Position numbers and translations under genes: made by a program. The notes under the pieces were generated by a model. It ran no database searches and was not told where the DNA came from. It saw nothing but the letters and a program-made list of their open reading frames with translations. DNA of 62,689 nt from a virus, in the IMG/VR virus record IMGVR_UViG_3300009506_000027, positions 1-62,689 of that record. One strand, written 5' to 3'. Shown here piece after piece: positions 13,807 to 23,470 of this stretch; position 1 is the first letter of the stretch, and each line of letters starts with the position of its first letter.

Positions 13807-14164
13807 CGCATCACCCAGGGAGCGCCTGGAGGCCCTCCTTCAGGTCCCCCCCATCGAACAAGTTCACGAGAACGTTCGGAGGATGTGGCACATGGGGGAG
13901 CGGTTCCCTGTCCCCAAGTTTATCCCATCTTGTCCGTGCTGCTCCTCCGTAGACGTGATCCTGCGCTACTTCAGGTTCTTCAAGCGCGGCGGGCACGCCA
14001 CCTATCCGTTCCGTTGTGACGTCCACATGAAATGTGCGACGTGCAGTGTGGTGTGGGCCTACGGGGTTGTGATCCCGGAGGAAATGTTCATCAGGAACCA
14101 GAAATACGGGATGGTTCACAGGAAGATCATCCTCCAAAGATTGGAGAGCAAAGAGGGTGTCTGA
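13787..14164 (+). CDS. Zinc-ribbon protein
   Basis: 125 residues. Two Cys groups, CPCCSS (about 49-54) and CATC (about 83-86), with strands between them, form a likely zinc ribbon. It stands directly before the large terminase and overlaps it by 8 bp. A role in packaging or late transcription is conceivable; nothing in the sequence decides. Confidence 0.65.
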   Translation: MATFDADASPRERLEALLQVPPIEQVHENVRRMWHMGERFPVPKFIPSCPCCSSVDVILRYFRFFKRGGHATYPFRCDVHMKCATCSVVWAYGVVIPEEMFIRNQKYGMVHRKIILQRLESKEGV

Positions 14165-15875
14165 GCCCGTATCCTTTCACGAATGGCTTTTCGCCGTTTG
14201 CGATTGGAAGATTTCTTCTGGGATGATGCGGGGCAGGCCATTCACCTTCGACGCCTTCCCCTGCCAGATTGACATCTGCCGCGATCGGGCCAGGCGTCAG
14301 GTGGTGATGAAGTCAGCCCAGATGGCGGTGTCCGAACTCTTCACCCTCGCCCGTCCGTTCTGGGCTGTGGCAAACCTCGGCACAAACTGGGGGATCCTTT
14401 TCCCGACCCAACAGGCGATGCGGAACTTCTTCCGAACCCGCATCAAGGGTGCGCTCGCCACCAACCCCTACCTTCGCCGGATGACCACCGCAGAGAACGA
14501 GGGCAACGTCACGGCGTTCGGTCACGAAATCTACCTCCGGTATACGACAACCGAGACAGCTATCGCCACCTTCGATGCTGATGGGGTGACGGTTGATGAA
14601 CACGATATGCACAACCAGGAGTCTCTGTTTGGTGCAGAAACCTCCCGTACTCAGGGGGCCATGGGCGAGACTTACTGGTTTGAGGTGTCCACGCCGTCCT
14701 TCCCCGCGTTCGGGATCCACCGCTCATTCCTGGTATCCGACCAGAAGGTGTGGTTGATTAAGTGCCCGCACTGCGGCAGCGAGAACAACTTGACCGAAAA
14801 GCTGGGCCCATACGACATGGCCGATGCGACGGAGTTCTTCCTGGATTTCCTGGGGGAGGAGAACTTCGCGCACTGGAAGAGCTATTTCATCCCCTGCTCG
14901 AAATGCGGTAAGCCGCTGGACCCCGTTGCCCCATTTGATCCATCTAATCCCTCTTTCGGCGGGGGCAGGTGGGTGGCCACCTACCCCGATAGGGACCTTT
15001 CCGGGTACCACCTGCAAATCTTCCAGCGTCTCTATGAGGGCGGCACCCCAGCCGTGCTGCGAAGACTGCGCGAGAACCTGATTAAGGCCAGCGATCCCGT
15101 TCATGTTCGGCGGTGGTGGAACTACTCTCTCGGGATGCCCTACCTGTCGAGGGAGGGGAGGCTGACCGACAAGGACCTGGAAGCGGTCACGACGAACTAT
15201 TACGACGACCTGTGGGCTCAGGACTTCGTCTATCGGAACGTCTACAACATCCAGACCATGAAGGGGGACTGGATCGGCGTGGACGTTCGGACGGGCCAGT
15301 ATCACATCATCGAAATGAAGCGGATCAGCGATCACGAGAAACTGCTGGTCGGCGTGGGATGGGTGAAGGACACGACGGAGCTTCTGGAGTATTGGAGGCG
15401 GCGTGGGAAGCCCGTCCTGATTATCGACTCCATGCCCGACACCAACGAAACCAGGACCCTCGTTCGTGCCATCGGGCGGCGGGCACGGAGAGCGACGTTC
15501 TCTCGCAGCACCAGGATCCTCTGGCAACCGAGCGGGGACAAGGATCACATCATCGTGAACCGCCCCGTTTCGATGGAGGGCCTGAAGTCCATGATAGAGA
15601 GCCGGTCCCTGATCGTGCCGAGGCTGGCGTGGGAGGTGGGCGCTGGGATCGTCAAGGAGGTGGGGACGGCGCGTATAGAGGAGACTCTGAGGGCCCACTT
15701 CAAGGCCCCGGTGATGGTACGCTCTTATTCCAACGACCTGGCGAACGAGGTGTACGATTTCCCCAAGGATGCTATGGGCGGGATCGACCCCCACTTTTTC
15801 ATGGCGGGGTCGTTGGCTTATATTGGCTCCCAGGTTCAGGGCGCACCGGCTTTTGCACTAAGGATCCCGCGATAG
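14157..15875 (+). CDS. terL: Terminase large subunit (GpA-like)
   Basis: 572 residues from a GTG. ATPase: Walker-A variant RRQVVMKSAQMAVSEL (about 42-57) and Walker B ATFDADGVTVDEHDMH (about 138-153). A two-knuckle zinc insertion with CPHCG (about 203) and CSKCG (about 248) is typical of the GpA-like group. Nuclease: Asp in GVDVRTGQ (about 376), Asp in VLIIDSMPDT (about 422), Asp in GGIDPHFFMAG (about 543). It cuts the concatemer and drives DNA into the prohead. Confidence 0.9.
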   Translation: MSEPVSFHEWLFAVCDWKISSGMMRGRPFTFDAFPCQIDICRDRARRQVVMKSAQMAVSELFTLARPFWAVANLGTNWGILFPTQQAMRNFFRTRIKGALATNPYLRRMTTAENEGNVTAFGHEIYLRYTTTETAIATFDADGVTVDEHDMHNQESLFGAETSRTQGAMGETYWFEVSTPSFPAFGIHRSFLVSDQKVWLIKCPHCGSENNLTEKLGPYDMADATEFFLDFLGEENFAHWKSYFIPCSKCGKPLDPVAPFDPSNPSFGGGRWVATYPDRDLSGYHLQIFQRLYEGGTPAVLRRLRENLIKASDPVHVRRWWNYSLGMPYLSREGRLTDKDLEAVTTNYYDDLWAQDFVYRNVYNIQTMKGDWIGVDVRTGQYHIIEMKRISDHEKLLVGVGWVKDTTELLEYWRRRGKPVLIIDSMPDTNETRTLVRAIGRRARRATFSRSTRILWQPSGDKDHIIVNRPVSMEGLKSMIESRSLIVPRLAWEVGAGIVKEVGTARIEETLRAHFKAPVMVRSYSNDLANEVYDFPKDAMGGIDPHFFMAGSLAYIGSQVQGAPAFALRIPR

Positions 15876-15923
15876 GGAGGAGGACGGCCATGACAGATTA
15901 GCACACTCCACTAGGAGGCTGTC

Positions 15924-16076
15924 ATGGCAGAGAAAGGGTCCAATACCCGAGAGCGGGGGAAGAGGGCTGGCCGCAGCGCGAAGCCCACCCCCTGCCATCG
16001 TCTTCGCTGGCCGCAGGCATTGAAGGAACGCCTGGAGCGGGCGGGGATCAACACTTCACCGAGGAAGTGTTCGTGA
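15924..16076 (+). CDS. Small basic protein (50 aa)
   Basis: ATG with AGGAGG 8 nt before it. Very basic (TRERGKRAGRSAKP, RWPQALKERLERAG), so possibly nucleic-acid-binding. Its end overlaps the start of the next gene. Function unknown. Confidence 0.5.
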   Translation: MAEKGSNTRERGKRAGRSAKPTPCHRLRWPQALKERLERAGINTSPRKCS

Positions 16077-16312
16077 GGTACCAAGTCACAACGGTTCGGC
16101 TGGACGCGACGAAAAACAAGATGCACGGGAACAACATCCAGGGCATCGCCAGCGTATCCAGCCTGCTCGCCCACGGGTGGGAGTTCGCCGGAACCCTGCG
16201 CGTGGGCGACGACGTTGTGGTGTTCCTACGCCACCGACGTTGGCACTGGCGTTTCTGGAAGAAGGAAGAAACCCCACCTGGAAAGAAAGCCTTTGCAGTC
16301 TACCGCCACTAA
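16073..16312 (+). CDS. Hypothetical protein (79 aa)
   Basis: I choose the GTG at 16073, 6 nt after GAGGAA; a GTG at 16067 would be too close to it. Product MRYQVTTVRLDATK..., beta-rich with a basic Trp-rich C-terminus (RHRRWHWRFWKKEE). Followed by 107 bp without a gene before the portal gene, in which I see only a weak promoter-like pattern (TTGCAG, 17 bp, TAGAGT, 16346-16374). Confidence 0.55.
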   Translation: MRYQVTTVRLDATKNKMHGNNIQGIASVSSLLAHGWEFAGTLRVGDDVVVFLRHRRWHWRFWKKEETPPGKKAFAVYRH

Positions 16313-16419
16313 TTCCCTGTCACTGAAAAAGGACACTTTCTCTTGCAGTGCGCAGGTTGAATAATTAGAGTGTGGAGTGCGGTAGTGGCGAACTGGCTAG
16401 GAGACATTGTGAGTCAAGC

Positions 16420-18084
16420 ATGGAAAATTGGATTTCCAAGACTCTCGAAATAGCTCGTAATGTCTTTGGTGCCGTAAGGACTTCAGAAACCGATCCTGAA
16501 GGATCTGCCTTCAAGGTAGTCGAACAGGCGTTCAACGATTACAGTGACTACCGTGAGGAAATCCAGAAGCTCCGCGACTTCTATAACGGCGACCAGATCC
16601 AAGGCACGGGACTGAACTCGGGGGACTACTACATCCCCGACTGGCCCGACGAGGAAGAGGACGAGAAGACGACGCGGGCAGACAGGATGGCCGAACTCGC
16701 CTGGAACCGCGTCCGCGATGGTGTCCTCACCCACGCCGATGCCCTGTATGCGTCAGGGGTCGGCGTTTCTGTGCATCGTAGGATCGAATGGCGGGAGTGG
16801 GCGACGGCGACCCCGGAGCAGCAGAAGTGGCTGGAGGAATACTTCGCCCATCGGTTCTGGGAGACTAATGAGATCGCCCATTTCATGTGGGACACCTGGA
16901 GGGTGGTCGGTGGTGAGCGCAGCGCCGTCGTGATGAACCAGTGGGTGGACACGAGGGCGCGGAGGCTCAGGAAGTTCGCCAAGACCGACAACCAGCGCCA
17001 ACTTCACAAGGACTATGGGTGTGTCTGGATGGAGAGACTGGACAACCTTCAGGTGATCCCCGTGCCGCACCCGAACACCCCACGCGAGTTGGGCGGCATC
17101 ATCCGGTGGTACAAACGGCCCATCAGCGAAGACGTCCCCTACACCGTTATGTCCGACTGCTACCCCGGTGAGCGGGACACGATTACTGAACTTATCACGG
17201 ATGATAAGTGGTATCGGTGGATGGGCACGAAGCTGGAGCAGCACCAGTGGGGGACCGACAACCTTTACGGCGACGTCCGCACCATCTTCACATGGTTCAG
17301 GAACGCCGCCGACATTGCCGACTCCGAAGACAGTATGGCCGCGCAGCTTCTTCTGCTGGAGAACATCTACACGGGTGCGGAGATCGCACGGAGTCACGCC
17401 TTCCCCGAGACACTGTACGCTGGTTTCGAGCCACCGATGCGGGAGGATACGGCTACGGGCAGGCAGATTCTCGAAAAGGGGCCGAACGTAGCCTACGTCG
17501 CTCAGGATCCGAACGCGGAGATCAAAAAGGTAGCGGCCCCGGCACAACTCAGCGATGTTGGCCTCAACGACACCCGAATCCATTCGATGCTAGATGAAGC
17601 CCTCGGACTCTCTCAGATTGAGCGAAATCAGGCGGGGGGCTCTGGCGGGCTGGGCCAGCTACGGTCGGCTCCTGCGCTGGGTCGCCTCCAGGGTCGGAGC
17701 GAAAGGCGGCGGCGGCGTAAGATCCTCGCCGCAGACAAGGCAGAAAGGGATCTCTTCCGGTCGGTGAGGGACATGACCGTGTTCCACGCCTTCCCGGAGC
17801 CAGAGCGTCAAGCCTTCGCGGATTCCCGTGTGGTTGTGACCTGGCCCCCAGAAGGCTTCGGGCTGGATATGTATACCGAGGCCCAGAAGGATCAGATCGA
17901 AACCCAGGCTGGACTTGAAACGCGAATGGAACAGCTTCGTAAGAGGCACCCGGAGGCGTCGGAGGCCGACCTTGAGGCGATGCAGACCGAGATTGAGAAA
18001 GAACTGGAGTCGCAGAAGTCTCCAGATCGTAAGCCGGAACCCAACGCGACGTTGCGGTCCAACGCCCAACCCGAGAGTACATAG
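16420..18084 (+). CDS. Portal protein
   Basis: 554 residues if started at MENWISKTLEIARN (16420); an in-frame GTG at 16372 would add 16. Position between terminase and scaffold, size, and content fit a portal: N-terminal helix, EEIQKLRDFYNGDQI, long central beta-rich part, an Arg-rich segment (SERRRRRK) and a charged helical C-terminus. The portal ring is the DNA entry pore and the docking site of the terminase. Confidence 0.8.
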   Translation: MENWISKTLEIARNVFGAVRTSETDPEGSAFKVVEQAFNDYSDYREEIQKLRDFYNGDQIQGTGLNSGDYYIPDWPDEEEDEKTTRADRMAELAWNRVRDGVLTHADALYASGVGVSVHRRIEWREWATATPEQQKWLEEYFAHRFWETNEIAHFMWDTWRVVGGERSAVVMNQWVDTRARRLRKFAKTDNQRQLHKDYGCVWMERLDNLQVIPVPHPNTPRELGGIIRWYKRPISEDVPYTVMSDCYPGERDTITELITDDKWYRWMGTKLEQHQWGTDNLYGDVRTIFTWFRNAADIADSEDSMAAQLLLLENIYTGAEIARSHAFPETLYAGFEPPMREDTATGRQILEKGPNVAYVAQDPNAEIKKVAAPAQLSDVGLNDTRIHSMLDEALGLSQIERNQAGGSGGLGQLRSAPALGRLQGRSERRRRRKILAADKAERDLFRSVRDMTVFHAFPEPERQAFADSRVVVTWPPEGFGLDMYTEAQKDQIETQAGLETRMEQLRKRHPEASEADLEAMQTEIEKELESQKSPDRKPEPNATLRSNAQPEST

Positions 18085-18092
18085 CGGAGGCC

Positions 18093-18773
18093 ATGATGGC
18101 TGAGGAAGTGAATGAAGGGGGCAACAAGCCCACGGGTGACAACTCGGATGAGGAAACCCAGAACGCTGGCTCCAGCGACGGCGGCGACGGCAAGGACAAG
18201 TCGAAGCAAAAGAAGCTGGAAGAATCTTCGACGGAGGAGCTAATCACCTACATCAAAGAACTCAGGAATGAGTCCAAGGGTAGGCGAGAGAAGATTTCGG
18301 AACTGGAAACCCTCCTTGAAGGCGTCCCGGATCTGAAGAAGAAGCTGAAGGATCTGGAGGACAAGGACAAAACCGAGGAGGAGCGGCGGGGTGAGCGGTT
18401 GAAGGAGTTGGAGGAAGCCGCAGGCCAGGTTCCCGAACTTCAGAAGGCTCAGGAGTACGTCAAGAAGGTTCTCGGGGAACGGATGAAAGTGGTGGAGGAC
18501 ATGGATGAGGAGACAAAGGCTCCCGTCCTTTCTCTGCTGGAGGATCTACCCAAGAAGGATTACTTGGGTCGGCTGAAAGTGATTGACGCCGTCCTCGCCG
18601 TTTCTGGGGTGAAGAAGAAGGACGTTGGGGATATGTCGGCTGAGGAAACCGGCAACCCAGCGGAAACAGGGGATGGAGAAACTGGTCGCACGATGGCGCA
18701 GGACCTTTCCTGGAGCCCGATGGGGCAGCAGGAGGCCGAGTGGGCTGGTTTAATCAAGAAATCATCCGAGTAG
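18093..18773 (+). CDS. Head scaffolding protein
   Basis: 226 residues, highly charged and almost entirely coiled-coil (ISELETLLEGVPDLKKKLKDL, KTEEERRGERLKELEE) between a disordered N-terminus and a conserved-looking end DLSWSPMGQQEAEW. That composition and the place between portal and capsid genes are typical of a scaffold that templates prohead assembly. No protease motif is visible. Confidence 0.75.
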   Translation: MMAEEVNEGGNKPTGDNSDEETQNAGSSDGGDGKDKSKQKKLEESSTEELITYIKELRNESKGRREKISELETLLEGVPDLKKKLKDLEDKDKTEEERRGERLKELEEAAGQVPELQKAQEYVKKVLGERMKVVEDMDEETKAPVLSLLEDLPKKDYLGRLKVIDAVLAVSGVKKKDVGDMSAEETGNPAETGDGETGRTMAQDLSWSPMGQQEAEWAGLIKKSSE

Positions 18774-18785
18774 GAGTGCTGACCT

Positions 18786-19214
18786 ATGGCTGATGTAACC
18801 AAGGTGACGGCTGCTATCCGAGCGGTTGAGGGTGCGGCCCATCAGGTTTACACGGCTGATGCCGCATCCGGCTACACTCCTGTCGTGGGCGACCTCGTTG
18901 CCATCGCTGGCAACGACACAGTGGATGAATGTGATGCCACGGACGCCAACGGGCTCGTTGAGCCCATTGGGGTCGTGGAATCCTTCAAGGCTGTGCGCAC
19001 CACGGCTGGAGCCGCTGGGTACCGTGTGACCGCAAGGTTCGGCGGCATCCTGGAGGGCTTCACCGGCCTCACGGCTGGGACCGTCCTCTACAATTCTACG
19101 ACTGCGGGAGCGATTGCCGACGCAGATCCCACCGCAAGCGGAGTCACGGGAATCCCGATTGGTGTTGCTATCAACGCCACTCAGGTTCTCTTGGCCCTGC
19201 CACGCCTCGTCTAA
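18786..19214 (+). CDS. Head decoration protein (putative)
   Basis: 142 residues, rich in Ala, Gly, Thr and Val, predicted beta-sandwich (GYTPVVGDLVAIAGNDTVDE, GGILEGFTGLTAGTVLY). Located immediately before the major capsid gene, where head-stabilising proteins of this size lie. The family is inferred from place and composition. Confidence 0.6.
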   Translation: MADVTKVTAAIRAVEGAAHQVYTADAASGYTPVVGDLVAIAGNDTVDECDATDANGLVEPIGVVESFKAVRTTAGAAGYRVTARFGGILEGFTGLTAGTVLYNSTTAGAIADADPTASGVTGIPIGVAINATQVLLALPRLV

Positions 19215-19235
19215 CGGGGAGAAAGGTAGACTACC

Positions 19236-20342
19236 ATGGCTGATACGACCTATGGCATCCACCTGTCTCCCGACCTGTATGGTGGCACCGTACAGGGAAT
19301 GGACATTGAGAAACTTTCTCGGGAACGTATCCGGGAAATGCTTGATGCGAGACAGGAAGCAAGAAACGCTGCTGCCGACCTGATCCTCGGTGGGCTCGCC
19401 ATTACCACGACCGAGCGTGCGACCCTGATCGGGCAGCACAATGCTCTCGGGGAGTGGGAAAAGGGCACCGAGACTGGGCGTCCCAAGCGGCGTCGGGTGT
19501 CTGGCCTCACGGGGCTGGGCTTCCCCCTCTACAAGTTTGAGACTCGTTCCGGCTGGAGCTACGATTTCCTGGCGAAGGCCAAGAACATCGAACTCCTCGC
19601 CACTTTCGAGGAGATCATGGGTGGACACTTGCAGGCGCTCTACAAGGACGCCCTGCGTGCCCTGTTCTCCAACACCGCCTACACCTGGAATGACGAACTC
19701 TTCCCGGAGGACGGTGACATTGCGGTGAAGCCCCTGGTCGGTGCGGATTCCGACTATACTCCCCCGCCCTGGAACGGGAATGAGTTCGATGGGACTCACG
19801 ACCATTACCTCGCCATCGGAGCCACCTTCGATGAGGCTGACATGACCACGGCTTGCGACGAAGTCCGCGAGCATGGTTACGCCATGCCGAGGTCCATCGG
19901 CGGGTTCGGTGGACACATGGAACTCTGGATTCCAGAGAACATGAAGGCGACGGTGATCGCGTTCACGAATCACGTTGAGGCCAACGATTCCATGGTGGCC
20001 GACGTCAACAAGATTTGGGCGCGTGTGGACGGTGATCGGTACGAAGGATACAACAGCGCGGCCAAGTGCTGGATTCGGGTCGTGCCGTGGCTCCCGGATT
20101 CCTACTACATCGCTTTCGCCAACACCATCACCGCCCCTGGGCAGAGGAACGCTTTCGCGCCTCTGCGTCGGCGTGTGCCGCAACAGGCTGCGCTGCGCGG
20201 GATCAAGCGGTTTGACGACCGCGAGTTCCCCCTCCAGGACGCCTACTGGGTTGACTGGTTCGGGTACGGTGTCTACGACCGCGTTTCTGCGGCCTGTGGG
20301 TACCTCCATGCCGACACCTACACGGTGCCGACCATCAGCTAG
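19236..20342 (+). CDS. Major capsid protein
   Basis: 368 residues, good ribosome site (GGGGAGAAAGG). N-terminal helix (KLSRERIREMLDARQEARNAAADLIL) then a mixed alpha/beta body. Size and position between decoration and connector genes make it the capsid subunit; I cannot demonstrate the HK97 fold from motifs alone. Confidence 0.8.
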   Translation: MADTTYGIHLSPDLYGGTVQGMDIEKLSRERIREMLDARQEARNAAADLILGGLAITTTERATLIGQHNALGEWEKGTETGRPKRRRVSGLTGLGFPLYKFETRSGWSYDFLAKAKNIELLATFEEIMGGHLQALYKDALRALFSNTAYTWNDELFPEDGDIAVKPLVGADSDYTPPPWNGNEFDGTHDHYLAIGATFDEADMTTACDEVREHGYAMPRSIGGFGGHMELWIPENMKATVIAFTNHVEANDSMVADVNKIWARVDGDRYEGYNSAAKCWIRVVPWLPDSYYIAFANTITAPGQRNAFAPLRRRVPQQAALRGIKRFDDREFPLQDAYWVDWFGYGVYDRVSAACGYLHADTYTVPTIS

Positions 20343-20398
20343 GCCGGATAGGGCGGGGGATGAGCCCCCGCCCGTTTCCACAACTACGAGGTAGACCG

Positions 20399-20668
20399 AT
20401 GGCGAAGTTGACCTTCATCGAACGGTACAGGACGGACACGCGGTTCAAGGAACGCGCAGACGGGCTCTTGATGGAGTCCATTTTCGCTATGGCTGGGATT
20501 GACGCGCAGAACCTCTGCCGACTCTGGGAAACTGGGGATCGCATCCTCAAATTGGAGGACGTGGCGACCAGGCTCGTGCAGGTGGACGATGCGGAGAAAT
20601 CCAAGCCCAAGGCAACGACCAGGCGTTCAACCAAAAAGGCTGACGCCACAACGGGCGACGACGGATAA
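20399..20668 (+). CDS. Hypothetical small protein in the connector cluster
   Basis: 89 residues from MAKLTFIERYRTD (20399), with ACGAGGTAG before it. Helical N-terminal two thirds, then a Lys/Thr-rich tail (KSKPKATTRRSTKKAD). Stands between capsid and connector genes. Its role in the head is unknown. Confidence 0.6.
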   Translation: MAKLTFIERYRTDTRFKERADGLLMESIFAMAGIDAQNLCRLWETGDRILKLEDVATRLVQVDDAEKSKPKATTRRSTKKADATTGDDG

Positions 20669-21081
20669 TGACTTTCGTAGCATACGCGACCGTCACGGAC
20701 ATTCGGGCGTATATGCCGACAGGGGTTGACGACCTCTGGGAGCACGACGAAGACAATGCCGCTGACTCTCTTCGGAGGGCCGCAAGGAAGATCAACGAGC
20801 GCTTCGCTGCCATGGAGCGCTTCACGGTTATCCCCATCGAAGCTGAAGATGACGGGGACTACGCCGAGGTCCTTGTGGAACTCAACGTCTATGAAGCTCT
20901 CTGGGATCGCGTCCGGGGGCTTTACGCAGGTGAGGCGTTTGAGGAACAATGGGCGTGGATTCGGATTCGTCTGAATACCATGTGGACCGGGATTGAGAAC
21001 GGACAGTTCTCTTTCGGCTCCGAACCGGAGGCTGCTGCAAGCGGTGGGGTTGCTGTCCACACACGCAGAAGCTCTCCGTAG
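20668..21081 (+). CDS. Head-tail connector protein (putative)
   Basis: 137 residues, start overlapping the previous stop (TAATG). Mainly helical with VAYATVTDIRAYMPTGVDDL at the start, a pattern seen in head-completion adaptor proteins, and placed where they occur. It would sit beneath the portal ring. Confidence 0.6.
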   Translation: MTFVAYATVTDIRAYMPTGVDDLWEHDEDNAADSLRRAARKINERFAAMERFTVIPIEAEDDGDYAEVLVELNVYEALWDRVRGLYAGEAFEEQWAWIRIRLNTMWTGIENGQFSFGSEPEAAASGGVAVHTRRSSP

Positions 21082-21090
21082 GGAGGGACC

Positions 21091-21564
21091 ATGCCGCAGA
21101 GCGACGTGAGACTCCACGAGTTCATGGAGGCGATCAGGGACCAGATCGTGTCCGAGGTGAGCTATCTGGACGGTTACGTTGACGTCGTGGACGCAGACGC
21201 GGACACTGCGCCAGAAGTGCTGCGAAAAGCCATTGGCACTGGGCGATACGGTGTGAGGATCATGCCCGCCGAGCCCGCCATGGAGGGCGAACCTGGGATG
21301 GGCCAGACAACGCTTTGGACCTTCAACGTTTTAGTCGTTACCCTCTTCAGGAAGATGGGTGCGATGGGACGTAGGCCCAAAGACGACCAGGGTAGCGACA
21401 TCACGATCACCACGAAAGAGGTGATGAGTGCCCTTATGGGGCAACGTTTATCGCTGCTCAACCAAGGTGGAGTTCACTGCGGGCCCGTGCGCTACACCAC
21501 GGACGGCAGTGCCCTTCAAGTTATGACCTTCACAGCGAGCGGTAGCTCCAGGGAAGCGAGGTAA
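21091..21564 (+). CDS. Tail terminator protein (putative)
   Basis: 157 residues. N-terminal helix (RLHEFMEAIRDQIVSEV) followed by beta strands in the order seen in minor tail U-like proteins (TTLWTFNVLVVTLF). It lies directly before the tail tube gene, the usual place for the protein that caps the tail. Confidence 0.6.
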   Translation: MPQSDVRLHEFMEAIRDQIVSEVSYLDGYVDVVDADADTAPEVLRKAIGTGRYGVRIMPAEPAMEGEPGMGQTTLWTFNVLVVTLFRKMGAMGRRPKDDQGSDITITTKEVMSALMGQRLSLLNQGGVHCGPVRYTTDGSALQVMTFTASGSSREAR

Positions 21565-21566
21565 CA

Positions 21567-22775
21567 ATGCCCGGTGGATATGAGTCGGGCCTGAGATTGG
21601 TTGAGCATTACAGTGGCCGGGACAACGCGAACAAACAGACTCGTGGCATTTTCCCGACTCTGTCGTCAGCGCCGGAAATCAATGTCGGCAGGGCAATTCG
21701 CAACGCCGAGAACCGGATCACTGGGACTGCCGCTCAGGCTGCACACACCATCAGTGTTCATGGGACGTTCCCGACAGCGTCCGTAACCATGGATGCAAGG
21801 CCGGAGGATGTGATTCTTCCCCTGATGGCCTTCTTCCACAACCGAGACTACACGGTGATTACCCCAGGGGCCACGGGCACCGGGGGCGAGTATACGTCAC
21901 CCTACACCGAGGTAGGGACCTTCCAGTTCGGGATGCTGGATGCGAAGCCGGATTACAACGGTGCCGTCATCGGCACCTATGACGGTGCGGCTGCGACCTA
22001 CAACGAAGTCGTGACCATGTCGGATGTGTACTCCATCGGGTTGGAGTACCTGTACGGTCACGGCGACCTCGGTGATTCCGACAACGCTGCGTTCATCGAA
22101 AACTTCGTCGCCAACATGATTCGGTTTGAGACTGCACGCGGCATTGACAACTACCTTCTGTTCACCTTTTCCGGCTTCGGTAGGAGTGGGGACGAGGTCG
22201 CTGATGTGACCGAGGCCGCGTGGGGTCCTGGCGTGAACGGTTCGTTCTCCAGCCAGTCTGTCCTGACGCCCGAGGACCTGACCCTAACGCTGATGGAACT
22301 CAACGATGTTGACGTCGCGGCCAAGTTCGCGCCGTGGCTCGACTCGCTCACGATCGAAATGACCAATGGCATTGATGGGCGGGATGCCCTCGGTTACGAC
22401 GAATACAACGCGCTTGCTACTGCTGGCCGTCCTTCGGTGACGGGGACGATCGGCATGGGCCATGTTGACGGCGATTTCCTGGATGCCCTGAAGAACGGGT
22501 ACAAGTTTGAGTTGACCGTCACGTTCTCCAGCGGGACCAACGAGAACATCAAGATCACGCTGCCCTACTGCAAGCTCCACGAGAACTTCAACCCCACGTC
22601 AGGCGATGTGGGAGCCGACGTTACCCTGGAAGTCCCGTTCCGTGCGGTTATCGACCCGGACGTGGCGAAGTCGCTGGTGGAGGTCGAAGTCGATACCGTC
22701 TTCGACGTCCGTACCAACAGCTTCTTCAACGCGACCACGCTGGCTGAAGCCACGACCTACACGGACATGACGTAG
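21567..22775 (+). CDS. Major tail (tube) protein
   Basis: 402 residues, starting 2 bp after the previous stop. Beta-rich with repeated Gly/Thr turns; the middle (TSPYTEVGTFQFGMLDAKPD) and end (LEVPFRAVIDPDV) fit a tube subunit. It is longer than a minimal tube protein, so an added surface domain is likely. Position before the chaperone and tape-measure genes supports the call. Confidence 0.75.
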   Translation: MPGGYESGLRLVEHYSGRDNANKQTRGIFPTLSSAPEINVGRAIRNAENRITGTAAQAAHTISVHGTFPTASVTMDARPEDVILPLMAFFHNRDYTVITPGATGTGGEYTSPYTEVGTFQFGMLDAKPDYNGAVIGTYDGAAATYNEVVTMSDVYSIGLEYLYGHGDLGDSDNAAFIENFVANMIRFETARGIDNYLLFTFSGFGRSGDEVADVTEAAWGPGVNGSFSSQSVLTPEDLTLTLMELNDVDVAAKFAPWLDSLTIEMTNGIDGRDALGYDEYNALATAGRPSVTGTIGMGHVDGDFLDALKNGYKFELTVTFSSGTNENIKITLPYCKLHENFNPTSGDVGADVTLEVPFRAVIDPDVAKSLVEVEVDTVFDVRTNSFFNATTLAEATTYTDMT

Positions 22776-22783
22776 GGGGTACC

Positions 22784-23071
22784 ATGAAGATTCGACCAGA
22801 GGCTTTGGTCGAAACCTGGGCTCTGCGTCCTGATGCGTTCGCTCTGGAACCTGAACACATCAGGGCGCAGTTCGCCTCCCAGGTGGAGGCCAGGATGAAG
22901 GAACTGGAGGCTGGCGATGCCCTACCGGAGCGTGAAACAGAGGAACTACCTGCACTGGAAGAAGCCGTCAGTGGCGAAGAAGCGGGACAAGAAGTATGGG
23001 ACGAGGATCCAGAAGAAGAAGACGCGCCCGAAGCGCAAGTAGAAACCAGGGTTGAACCCGAGGAGGACTAG
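22784..23071 (+). CDS. Hypothetical acidic protein (95 aa)
   Basis: N-terminal 45 residues may fold (ALVETWALRPDAFALEPEHI); the rest is a run of Glu and Asp (PEEEDAPEAQVETRVEPEED). Its stop directly abuts the tail chaperone start. Function unknown; co-expressed with tail genes. Confidence 0.6.
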   Translation: MKIRPEALVETWALRPDAFALEPEHIRAQFASQVEARMKELEAGDALPERETEELPALEEAVSGEEAGQEVWDEDPEEEDAPEAQVETRVEPEED

Positions 23072-23470
23072 GTGTCCATCAAGATTGATCTGACGCAGGA
23101 CGGTCTGAGGCCCATGACCATCAAGGGCACGGACGGGGACGGGGACGAATTTGAGGCCAGGTTCGTCTTCAAGAGGCGGCTGAACCGCCAGCAGGCCATG
23201 ACCATGACCAAGACGGTCGGCAAAGGGAAGAAGGCGAAGGAGGTTCCCGACCTGGTACGCCTCTACACCACGACCATCGCGTCTATCCACCTGAAGAAGG
23301 GTTTCGAGGGCGTCTTCGCTGACGGCTCTCCCATCCCGACCGACCATCCGATTGAGGACGACGGGCAGATCGTCGCCATTATGAACTTCCTGCCCTCCGA
23401 CATTACAGAGCCCGTGGATTCCCATATCCTCGGCGCTGCTGAACTGGAGGTGGAGGAAAAAAACTCCTAA
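23072..23470 (+). CDS. Tail assembly chaperone, short form (gpG-like)
   Basis: 132 residues, GTG start. It lies between the tube and tape-measure genes. The end reads GAA AAA AAC TCC TAA, with the classical slippery heptamer A AAA AAC at 23458-23464 in phase. Slippage of -1 gives the long form (next entry). In lambda-like phages both forms coat the tape measure protein during assembly and are absent from virions. Confidence 0.85.
   Translation: MSIKIDLTQDGLRPMTIKGTDGDGDEFEARFVFKRRLNRQQAMTMTKTVGKGKKAKEVPDLVRLYTTTIASIHLKKGFEGVFADGSPIPTDHPIEDDGQIVAIMNFLPSDITEPVDSHILGAAELEVEEKNS

Noticed and set aside
15113-15901. 262-codon plus-strand frame inside terL
   Set aside because: It lies wholly within the terminase gene, whose nuclease motifs are intact in the other frame.
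18762-20381. 539-codon minus-strand frame over decoration and capsid genes
   Set aside because: Antisense to three structural genes with clear ribosome sites and sensible products.
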